Assembly (NCBI GenBank): GCA_031216915.1
Contig: CM062294.1
Span: 392,389,217 to 392,453,216 of the forward strand
Direction: 5' to 3'
DNA length: 64,000 bases
Source of the DNA: Pictodentalium vernedei
Taxonomy: Eukaryota > Mollusca > Scaphopoda > Dentaliida > Dentaliidae
Shown: positions 43,008 through 53,355 of the stretch, in pieces
How the letters are laid out: every line of letters begins with the position of its first letter
Position numbering within the stretch: the first letter of the stretch is position 1
Notes under the pieces: model-generated
The model's database searches: none
Told to the model about the DNA's origin: nothing
Seen by the model: only the letters and a program-made list of their open reading frames with translations
Made by a program: the position numbers and the translations under genes

Positions 43008-44484
43008 GCGTAAATTATGCAAATTAGACTAACTTTGATGTATTTAGTGTTACTTTCAGCACTGTAAGTGCAAATGGCAATACGGCTTGGGCTAGAGGCC
43101 GTATTTATAAACCAATCTTTACGAAACTTCTTGGGTACCTTTGGTATCACCGTGGGACGAGAACGAGTGTTTTTGGGTACGGTCCGAAATTCAAGATGGC
43201 CAATGGCAGCCATTTTGTACAAAATTAGGTGCAATCAGATTTTTGCACAGAACTTCCATATGAAAGTGCTGACTTGAATAATTTTTTGTGTGAATGTTTA
43301 GTACCATGGGATACATCACATATAATACTGGTTTTTTTCTCGTGCAGAAATTATGCAAATTAGATGAACTGACTTTTTCAGTGCTACTTCCACACAGTAA
43401 GTGCACATGTCAATACAGCTCGGGCTGGAAGCTGTATTTATCAACTGATCTTCACGAAACTTCTTGGGTACCTCTGTTAGCACCTTTGGATGAGAACGAG
43501 TGTTTCTGAGTGCAGTCCAAAATTCAAGATGGCTGCCAGTGGCCATTTCGTACCGAAATTAGGTCTCATCAGTTTTTTGTACACAACTTCTATACGGCTC
43601 AGGCTAGAGGCCGTATTTATGAACTGATCTTTACGAAACATCTTGGGTACTTTTGTTATCACCGTGGGATGAGAACAAGTGTTTTGGGGTGTGGTCCAAA
43701 ATTCAAGATGGCCACCAGCAACCATTGTGTACCAAAATTAGTGCAATCAGTCTTTTGTACAGAACTTCTGTATGAAAGTTCTGATTTGAATAAATTTTTG
43801 TATGAATGTTTAGTAAAATGGAATACATCACATATAGTACAGGTTTTTTTCTCATGCAGAAATTATGCAAATTAGAGGAATTTTGATTTATTTAGTGCTA
43901 CTTACACACTGTAAGTGCACATGTCAGTACGGCTCGGGCTAGAGGCTGTATTTATCAACCGATCTTCACGAAACTTCTTGGGTACCTTTGTTATCACCTT
44001 GGGACGAGAACGAGTGTTTCTGAGTGCAGTCCAAAATTCTAGATGGCTGCCAGTGGCCATTTTGTACCGAAATTAGGTCCAATCAGTTTTTGTCACAACT
44101 TCTATACAGCTCGTATTTATGAACTGATCTTCACAAAACTTCTTGGGTACCTTTGTTTTCACCTTGGGACAGGAATGAGTGTGTTTTGGGTTGCCTTTGT
44201 TGTCACTGTGCTATGAGAACAAATATTTTGGGGTTCAGTCAGACCCACTCTGGGACTCAAAGATTTCTTTTCTATTTAGCATCTGACTGTCACCCACCTT
44301 TACAATACTTTACCTATACATTTGTTACAGGCTACGGCCAGTATTTATGTACAGACCGTTACAATACTTTATATGTATATTTGTTATCAGGTCATTACCT
44401 AGATGTTTTTCATTGCTGTGTCACATACTATACATGTACATGTCTTGACAAGTTGAGCTACAGTGTCATTGACACTTTCATTTA

Positions 44485-47296
44485 GCTTAACTTGACAAAG
44501 TCAAGATAAGCTATTGCCATCACGCATGCGAAAATCTGTTAGTCTGTGAGTCTGTTCACATTTTCCTTTAGCAAGGGCTACACCCCGCTGTTCTTGTCTG
44601 ATCGTCACGAAATTTCATATGCAGGTTTGGGGTCATGTCTAGACGAGAATGTCCCCTTTTGGTCGCAATCGGTCAACCGGTATGGCTGCCCGAGCCCAAA
44701 AACCATTAGCACAGTCTACAGGTCGTATTTATGAAGGGATTTCATTGTAACTTGGTAGGATGCCTCTGTATAATGCCTAGATGAGAACATCCCCTTTTGG
44801 GCATGATCTGTCAACCGTGATGGCTGCCCAAGCCTGAAACCCAAAAACTTTTAGCACAGTCTGCAGGTCATGTTTAATATGGAGGGATTTCATTGTAACT
44901 TGGTAGGATGGCTCCTTATGATGTCTAGATGAGAATTTCCCCATTTGGGCGTGATCTGCCAACTGTGGCGACTGCCCGAGCCCAAAACCCGAAAACCTTT
45001 AGCACAGTCTACACGTCATTTTTATTAAGGAATTTCATTGTAACTTGGTGGGTTGACTTCATATAATGTCTGAATGAGAAAGTCCCCTTTTGGACGTGAT
45101 TGGGCAACTGTGGCGGCTACTGGGGCCCGAAGCCCGAAAACCTTTAGCACAGTCTACGGGTCATATTTATGAAGGGATTTCTTTGTAACTTGGTAGGATG
45201 ACTCCAAATAACGTCTAGATGAGAGCATCCCATTTTGATCGCGATCATTCAGCCTTGATGGGTGCCCTAGCCCGAAAACCTTTAGCATAGGCAAAAGGTC
45301 ATATTTATGGAAGGATTTCATTGTAACCTGTTAGGTTGACTCCATATAATACCAAGATGATGACATCCCCTTTTGGTCGTGATTGGTCAACTGTGATGAC
45401 TACAGGTGCCCGAAGCCCAAAAACCTTGAGCACAGTCTACAGGTCATATTTATGAAGGGATTTTATTGTAACTTCGTAGGATCACTCCAGATGATGCTCA
45501 GATGAGATTGTCCCCTTTGGTTGCGATCATTCAACCATTATGACTGCCCGAGCCCAAAGCCTGAAAACCTTTAGCACAGTCTACAGGTCATATTTATGAA
45601 GGGATTTCATTGTAACTTGTTATATAATGTCTAGATGAGAACGTCTCCTTTTGGACACGATTGGGCAACTGTGACGGCTACAGGGGCCCAAAGCCTGAAA
45701 ACCTTTAGAACAGTCTACAGGTCATAATTATGAAGGGATTTCATTGTAGCTTGGAAGGATGACTCCAAATAATGTCTAGATGAGAACATCCCCTTTTGGT
45801 CACGATCATGCAGCCTTGATGGCTGCCCGAGCCCAAAAACCTTTAGCATAGTCTATAGGTCGTATTTATGGAAGGATTTCATTGGAACTTGGTAGGTTGA
45901 CTTCATATAATGTCTAGATGATAACAGCTCCTTTTGGACACCATTAGGCAACTGTGACGGCTTCAGGGGCCTGAAGCCCGAAAACCTTTAGCACAGTCTA
46001 CAGGTGATATTTATGAAGGGATTTCATTGTACCTTGGTAGGATGACTCCAAATAATGTCTAGATGAGAACGTCCCCTTTTGGTCGCGATCATTCAGCCTT
46101 GATGCCTGCCCGAGCCCAAAACCATTAGCATAGTCTATAGGTCATATTTATGGAAGGATTTGGGAGCGCGGTAGCTCAGTAGGTAGAGGTGCAGGCTGCA
46201 AGCCGAGAGGTCCTCGGTTCGAATCCCACCTGCGGCAACCGCGTTGTGTCCTTGGGCAAGACATTTCATCTCCATTGCCCGCGTGGGGGCACGATGACGC
46301 CGTGTACTAAGGCGTACTGCACGTCGATGGTACGCATGTCTTCAACCAATCTAACCCTGCCTGTGCTGCAGTGTGGAGTTACGACGTTGGGGAGCTGGCA
46401 GCTGCTCGTCGTTGCTCGGTGGTTCTCTCCGGGTACTCCGGCTTCCTCCACCCATAAAACTGTCAAGGTCATGATTAGCCATTGTGCATGAATATTTCAC
46501 CTTAAACATCAATAAATAAATAATAAATATGGAAGGATTTCATTGTAACCTGTTAGTTTAACTCCATATAATGCCTAGATGATGACATCTCCTTTTAGTC
46601 AGGATTGTCAACTGTGACGGCTTCAGGGACCTGAAGCCCGAAAACCTTGAGCACAGTCTACAGGTTATATTTATGAAGGGATTTCATTGTAACTTCGTAG
46701 GATCACTCCAGATGATGCCCAGATGAGAATGTTCCCTTTTGGTTGCGATCATTTAACCATGATGGCTGCCCAAGCCCAAAGCCCAAAAACCTTTAACACA
46801 GTCTACAGGTCATATTTATGAAGGGATTTCATTGTAACTTGGTAGGTTGACTTCATATAATGTCTAGATGAGAACGTCCCCTTTGGACACAATTGGGAAA
46901 CTGACGGCTACAGGGGTCCAAAGCCCTAAAACCTTTAGCACAGTCTACAGGCCATATTTATGAAGGGATTTCAATGTTACTTGATAGGATGACTCGTTTT
47001 GGAATAATTTCTCTGTAACTTGGTAACTTTCATTGATATACGTTAACTGTGAGGGCCACATGCCACATACATTAACTGTGAGGTCATATTAACCCACCCC
47101 TCAGCTCTTTAGTACAGTGTACACCTCATATTATTTTTATCAAAAACATAGCATACAGGGAACAGAAATGAACATATCCCAATTATCACAATTCTTGTCT
47201 TATTTCATAATCCATTCATAAACATTGAACATTATCCTTTTCATCAAACACAACACACAAGTTAAGCTACAGTGTCATTGACACTTTCATTTTAGT
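44485..47296 (+). repeat. Long element with about 195-bp tandem units
   Basis: It starts GCTTAACTTGACAAAGTCAA near 44485 and ends GCTACAGTGTCATTGACACT then TTCATTTTAG at 47296. About eleven units share TTAGCACAGTCTACAGGTCA, TATTTATGAAGGGATTTCAT, TGTAACTTGGTAGGATGACT, AATGTCTAGATGAGAACGTC and CGATGGCTGCCCGAGCCC-type phrases. A full SINE (46162-46527) is inserted. It has the same terminal sequences as the previous element, but a different core. Confidence 0.8.
46162..46527 (+). mobile_element. tRNA-headed SINE, full length, 13-bp target duplication
   Basis: The head GGGAGCGCGGTAGCTCAGTA contains the A-box (TAGCTCAGTAGG), and GGTTCGAATCC is a consensus B-box. The body and (AATA) tail match 16873-17238. 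The flanking duplication is TATGGAAGGATTT (46149-46161 and 46528-46540). It is 366 bp long. It lies in a unit of the 195-bp array. Confidence 0.95.
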
Positions 47297-48855
47297 TCAT
47301 AGCCACCGTTGCGTTATCTGCAAAAACTCAACCCCCACATCGGCGATGCGAACCCTTATTGTAGATTTTTCACATCTGCAACAGACAATGTTCCAAATGA
47401 AGCGTTGTGTATATCACAAATCAGTCTACGACTTAGATGGAATGGCCTCCATCCTTATTTGATTTAATGATTATTTGACCAGTGAAGTTGTGGGGTACAT
47501 GGGAGGTGTATTTACTAAACTTGCTCATTTCTTATTGGACCATATACATTATTGTGATGAATTGATGGTAATATGATCTTGAGGTTTGTGGCATATGTTC
47601 AACTGAGCTGCAAACCTCAGACCATGTTACTATCTATTCATCACAATAACTATGTTGAACAGTTTTAGGAATAGATCTGTGATTATTAAAGATAACCAGC
47701 AAGTAAAAGTCAGACTGCTCAGTTCATAACGATTGAAAGAATGTTAAAGGATCTTTCAAGTGTACTAAATGCCTTAGAACATAGGGTTGCTGCACCACTT
47801 TAAATTCTTTCAAAGGCCTGAAGTTTATAAATTCCATACCAAAGACATATAAAGTCCTTGAATACTGGAACCTTATATATTTAAATTATTCATTCCCCTT
47901 ACGAATACTGGAAGTGGTGTAGTGCTGGTTTACTGTGGTAAACAAGTTCTGCCTTGCAGGTACATTTTGGACTCAGTACTGGGATGGAAGTCCTCTAAAG
48001 TACACCGTATAAGTATTAATGATTGGCTACTTTGCTGAGGTTACTGCATTCTCTTGTAGTGGTAATGATAAAGCCATACATGCTGAAAGTGTTGTTTAAC
48101 ACAAATAAATAAATAATAAAATAGATGGAGTCATTTGTGTGCAAAGCACACTATAGTATATCTCCTCATTTGCATTCTTGATTATTGATTATGATACAGA
48201 CAGAAATGAAAAGGTAATACATGTATATGGCACATTAAATTGATTGATAAACAACAATATTAACAATATTATTTAACAATATTAAAACCCCCTAGGAACC
48301 TTTCACAGGAAACTGATTCTCTAATGACAAATGTGTTGCTACGGGTGCCACATTGTGCCGAATCAGAAATCCCAAACCTTTATGCACATCCAGAGACCCA
48401 ACCTGAACATATGAACACATGTTCAACATTTCAAATTAATACCCCCAGGAGCCTTTCGCCACAAACCAATTGACTAATGACAAAAGTGGCATATGGGAGC
48501 CACATGGAGCCGGATCAAAAATTCAAAACCTTAGCATAGCTTAAAGGTTTCAAATTAAACACCCTAGGAGCTTTTGAACGGAAAATGTTTTTCTAACAAT
48601 AACAATAAAAGTGGTTCCACTTGGGGCCAAATCAAAATTTTGAAACCTTTATGCACATTAAAAGATGCTACCTGAACACCTTGTCATAGTTTAAATGCTT
48701 TGAATTACATACTCTTGGTGATATAAAATTTGAACGGACAGGATGGATGAACGGACATCACCACAATATCCTTGTTTTTGTTAAAAATGTGGGAATTATA
48801 GATAAATAAATAAATAAATGGGTTTGAAACAGAACAATCAAACTAGCATTTTTAA
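47297..48855. other. PELO intron, mostly unassigned
   Basis: No gene is found. A foldback lies at 47551-47647. 48085-48118 ends in AACACAAATAAATAAATAAT, possibly the tail of a decayed SINE. 48290-48760 has weak repetition (CCCTAGGAACCTTT, CCCCAGGAGCCTTT, CCCTAGGAGCTTTT phrases about 120-180 bp apart), an old tandem repeat. Confidence 0.45.
47551..47647. repeat. Foldback with about 37-bp arms
   Basis: ATTGTGATGAATTGATGGTA ... GAGGTTTG (47551-47588) pairs with CAAACCTC ... ATTCATCACAAT (47611-47648), with about five mismatches and a 22-nt loop. The element is unknown. Confidence 0.75.
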
Positions 48856-49015
48856 CCCTTTACCTAACATGAAAAGCAGACAACACTTGCAAAAGAATTC
48901 TTGAATAACTAATGTTTTTCATTTTTTTTCTCAAAAAATGAATAAGTAATGAAAATTCATTTGTGATTTATGAGAATAGAACCCCCCGGTTTTGGCCGTT
49001 ATATTGGGTAAAGGG
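48856..49015. mobile_element. piggyBac-like MITE (160 bp)
   Basis: The ends CCCTTTACCTAACAT and (reversed) CCCTTTACCCAATAT are flanked by TTAA on both sides (48852-48855 and 49016-49019). TTAA duplications with CCC-starting TIRs are the piggyBac signature. There is no coding capacity. Related copies lie at 62360, 62861 and 63956. Confidence 0.65.
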
Positions 49016-50068
49016 TTAAACACAAAATTCTTTATCTTATATGTACATGTAAATAAGTGTCGCCCTTGGAAGGGATATTAACATCTTATTTGGCATCAAT
49101 TCATTCTTGAAACCCTTTGAATTTCTTCTTTCTAGTTCATGAAACATTGCACCATTGTGTTCTCAATACTAGAGATGGGCAGTATTAGAATTTTGAGATC
49201 AGTATCAGTTTCTGTATTTTTAGGAGAATATACCGCGGTATTGGTTCGTTATTCAGTGGCTGACTTGGCTGAGATTTGTTGATAGTACCAAAGGGAAATT
49301 CACATCAGAAAAATACAAAATAAGTTGTTCTTGTACCATTCTACCAAATTGTTACTTCTAGTGGTCTCAACACTGGCTTTTACCAACACAAATCATATCT
49401 GCAGTAATTTTGTGACATGTTCCAAACATACCTTAACCTTTTAAAGGCCTATTTCAGGCTTTGTGATCTCGGAGCATGTGCCCTCAACTTGCCAACATCA
49501 TGAGGTCCTGCTGACATTAGACAAATCACCTTGGCAGTGATTTCACGTCAAGTCTTGGCCAGTGTTCATTTACAAATCTGGCACATAAATGCTAGCATTT
49601 GGCACAAAAATTTAGCACATAAATTCAAAATCACGAACCTGGTATATACTTGATTTTCTTCCAACCATTGACAAATGATAAGTTAAATATATCAATATGA
49701 ATGCTCACATCATTAATTACAAAAGGTAATCTCATTCACCTGTGTACGCAATGACCATTCACTCTTTGCAGTTACGATGTTGGGGAGCTGGCAGCTGCTC
49801 ATCAGGGCTCAGTGTTTCTCACCAGGTACCCCGGCTTCCTCCACTTGTAAAACTGTCACCGACACAATATGACCTTGCCTAAAAACATAGCTTATGCCCT
49901 CTCATTGGAACATGCTCAGTAAACTTGTATCATTGAAGTTTCTTAAGGTATGACTTTTGAGACATGAAATAAAAAAAATTAAATTGCAATATAAAAGTGA
50001 GTGCATGAAAAATCATTAGTTTTCATCTTCCTTTGGGAGATAACCAAATAGAATATATTCATGGTAAT
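49016..50068. other. PELO intron with a SINE relic
   Basis: No gene is seen. About 49768-49860 is a SINE body fragment (GTTACGATGTTGGGGAGCTG, CCGGCTTCCTCCACTTGTAA). The rest is AT-rich and unassigned. Confidence 0.5.
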
Positions 50069-51069
50069 ATTTTTATACTATAACCCAATGGCCCAGACTT
50101 AGCTGGTGCTAACTCAAAGTTATCAAGGACCAAACACAAATTTTTAACCCCCCAATCCCCCAAATTTGCTTGCAAAACCGAAAATTAATGGTCCTCCATA
50201 CTTTTACTCTCTGTGCATGCGCAGTCGCCAGGAAGTGACAGAAATTAGCGCCAACATCATTCTTTGTTTTGCCCTAAAGTCATCAACAATGAAATGACAT
50301 CTGTGCTTTAAAATCTCCTTTTTTGAGGATGCCAGACACAAATCAATGCAAGAATTGGTGGATCCAAGGCTGTTATTGGATGATGGAAGTGTTCAATGGT
50401 GGTTTTTGACGTTCAGGGCTGTAACTTTATAATAATTATAAAATTATTTCATGTTTCCCAATTTCGGGACATACGCCTGATGTCATCATTTTTGTTAATG
50501 ATTATTCTACTGTTTGTTAAGTATTCCTTCCCTATCCTTTCATGAACCCTTCCTGTTAAACTCTTAAGCTTTTGGGCTAATTTTTATTGAAATTTTTTTT
50601 TAAATTTCTTGGGAGTTTAACATTTATTACAGAATATTATTTTGTTTCTTCCCCATGGTTACGCCCTCACCCTAGGGATGTTAGGTCGTTTAGTCTTGCA
50701 TCTTCTATCCGATGTATCGTTTCTTCTTCGTATGAAGATCCAGCTTTGCATCTGGTAACATTAAATTGTTTTATGACTTTGGGCCTTTTTGTGTGCCTGA
50801 TGTCTTGTTTACATTGACGTTGTTTACATTGTCAACGTCCTCAAATATAGGTAGTTTTTTTATATTCTGTTACTGTAGAATTACTGTAGATTATTATTCC
50901 GGTAGTGTAGCTCAAAAAATTTGAATTTGTCCACACTTGGGCTCTTTCAGGATGTCTTTGGGCGTTTAATGTTCCCTTTGGAACTTAGGCATTTTTTTTC
51001 CCAAAAATTTTTTTTTCTGAAAAAATATTTTGAATTGATTTTTGATTGCTATTATTCATGTATCTTAAT
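50069..51069 (+). other. DIRS-F left arm and 5' leader
   Basis: The left inverted arm is about 50069-50265. The leader has the same order of landmarks as B and C (ATTCCTTCCCTATCC, CCATGGTTACGCCCTCACCC, GTCCACACTTGGGC), but is strongly diverged. The 76-codon frame at 50587-50817 is chance. Confidence 0.7.
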
Positions 51070-52039
51070 TATATATATCTTGTGGAGTTTGGAGGTCTGA
51101 TATCGACTTTAGTCGATGCACTCCTGCGAACTCTTGTCATTCTTGTGTTCACTGGAATGACTAATGTTGGAGACGGGTGTCACAGTACATTGTTGGTGGT
51201 GAGGCTCTGAGGGCAGGCCTCTCACTGCGTTATAATTCATTTTGTCAATTTCTGTTTCAGAGGAACATGAACATGGTGATGATATTCTGACACCCATTCA
51301 AGTGTGCTACCTTCGTCACACTCCATGGAGCATATAGAGCTAGCTGCAGTGCTCATGATTGCAAGAGTTAGGAACTTTTGTTGAGGGTTTTAATATCTTG
51401 CAAGCAGCTAGCTCGACCAGTGAAGTGGTACTCCGTCCGTGGGTGCCGTAACTCGGGTTAAGTCCATTGCAGTCTAAGAAGTGGATTGGGTAGAGCGAGC
51501 ACTTTATTATAAATAGCTCACCCAGCGATGATGGAAATAGGGAAGAAGTCAACAAGTTTCTTGTACTCGGCGAGGTCTATAGACCGTGAGCGGGAGAGAC
51601 CCCTCTCTAAACTAACAGACATTTGGGGCCAAATGTTGTTTTGAGAAACTTGCACGAGCCAGAGCATATGTCCGCCCTCCACTCGGGATGCTCTGTTTAG
51701 TCTGCAGCCGGGGTCGGCTTCAGTCATGCTTCCTCCACTACGTTTCACACTCCGAAATGAAGTTTTCTGGTTGGAAACTTGCACGAGATGGACCATACGT
51801 CCGCCCGCCACTCGGGCTGCTTCAGTCTCGGCTTCCTCTGCTGCGTTATTAAAGCACACACGACCGCATCATAGCTACCTGACTTTGGATATGCAGCCTG
51901 CTGCACGAAGAAGGAACTTCTCTTCGCCTGTGAAGTCAGATCATCTGGTAGCTAGGGAGACGAGGCCACGATCCATGGGACGTTCGGAGAAGAGATCCAT
52001 CTCCGACACACCGTCCCAGGAACAGCAAGGGGAAGTATT
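51070..52039 (+). pseudogene. DIRS-F gag relic
   Basis: Fragments align by order with gag of B and C: a Cys-poor start near 51110-51180, SVSEEHEHGDD (51255-51285), a GASSPS-like stretch and CCCCTCTCTAAACTAACAGA (compare PSLVQQ). GGGGCCAAATGTTGTTTTGA and a repeated ACTTGCACGAG...CATA(C)GTCCGCCC follow (51650 and 51780), then the ARETRP segment near 51951. Stops and frameshifts are frequent, and a further internal duplication of about 130 bp (51640/51770) is visible. Confidence 0.6.
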
Positions 52040-52267
52040 GTGTGCCTGATGTCTTGTTTACATTGACGTTTACATTGTCAACGTCCTCCTATATAGGTAG
52101 TTTTTTTTTATATTCTATTACTGTAGAATTACTGTAGAGTACATGGATTATTATTCTGATAGTGTAGCTAAAAAAATTTGAATTTTTCCACACTTAGGCT
52201 CTTTTGGGATGCCTTTGGGCTCTTAATGTTCCCTTTGGGAACTTAGGCGTTTTTTCAAAAAAATTGT
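52040..52267 (+). repeat. Second copy of the DIRS-F leader segment, before DIRS-D
   Basis: GTGTGCCTGATGTCTTGTTT to CAAAAAAATTGT repeats 50791-51010. It is cut by DIRS-D and continues at 59112 (TTTTTCCGGAAAAATATTTT...), so the duplication predates D. Confidence 0.8.
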
Positions 52268-52469
52268 ATTTTTATACTATACCAATGACCCAGACATAGC
52301 TGGTGCTAACTCTTAAAAATCTAGGGCCAAACACAAATTTTGCCCCCCAATCCCCCAAATTTGCATCTAAAACCAAAGAAATCATGTCCTGAATGGCCCT
52401 CCATACTTCGCCTCTACTGCGCATGCGCAGTGTCAAGGAGGTCCCGAAATTGGCGCCATTTATCATTCT

Positions 52470-53355
52470 TTGTTCGGCCCTTCATCAGTTCACATCTGAC
52501 TGATCTTTGTGCTTGTAAATCTCAGTTTAAATGATGCCAGACACATAAATATTAGAGAAATGGTGGATCTAAAGAGGAAATAGAAGGAGGAGAGGTAAAA
52601 TGAGTGACAGAAAATAATCAGGGCTGTAACTTAAAATTTTTTAATGAAATTATGTTAAGTTACCTATTTTCGACGCATGGGCCTGTTGTGGTCATTCTTG
52701 CTATAAGTTACACTGCTTGTTCAGTGTTTTCCTCTCTCCCTTTCCTTTAAGTCCCCCCTTGCTATTCTCCCATGCTTTTGGCATATTTTCTGTAATATTA
52801 TTACTAAAATTTCTTGGGAGTTTTAGCTGAGGAACAGAATGAATTCTGTTCTTTTCCCCATGTTTACGTCCTCACCCATGGGTGTTTAGGCATAGTGTTC
52901 TGCATCTACCATCTGATGTTCTGCCGTTTCTTCCCTGGAAGTCTCTGTTTTGCATCAGATAGTGTATTATTGGTAACTGATTTCAGGCCATGGTTATCAG
53001 TGCCTGGAGTCATGTTTCTGGTGTTTTTACACTTCTTGTTTACATTGACAACAGTCTATGTGGAGGGGGATTTCTTGTCTTTGTGTTAGTTTAATCATAA
53101 CAAGATACATTATTATTATTCGTAAGTGTTGCATTAATTTTTAAAAATAGTTTTAAAATTTTTGTCCACACTTAGGCTTAGGATCCATTGGGGCTCAACG
53201 TTACTTTTCAGAAACTTGGGCTTTTCTGAAAAAATATTTTTTCAAAAAATTTTTTTGATTTCAATTATTTTTTCTATATTAATGGATCATGTTATTATGT
53301 ATCTTTGTTTTCAGGGGTTGTTGCGAGTACTAGGACTTTTTGTATTCTTTTCACA
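52470..53355 (+). other. DIRS-D 5' leader
   Basis: It is collinear with the leaders of B and C up to the gag ATG at 53356 (TTTTCACAATGAAAGG context). No gene is present. Confidence 0.75.

Larger units (their letters stand above)
38669..44484 (+). repeat. Long element with about 335-bp tandem units, interrupted
   Basis: It starts TTAGCTCAACTTTGACAAAG at 38669 and ends GAGCTACAGTGTCATTGACA then CTTTCATTTAG near 44484. The units contain GGCTCGGGCTAGAGGCCGTA, CTTTACGAAACTTCTTGGGT, ACCTTTGTTATCACCGTGGG, TTCAAGATGGCNGCC and GCCATTTTGTAC. Four units lie at 38700-40040 and about four at 43010-44200. 40045-43007 is foreign or diverged sequence. The terminal GTGTCATTGACAC hairpin recurs at the end of the next element (47296), so both belong to one family. 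Confidence 0.8.

Noticed and set aside
44153..44485. 110-codon frame as a gene
   Set aside because: It lies in the decayed end of the 335-bp tandem element, with low-complexity Cys/Tyr content and no family resemblance.
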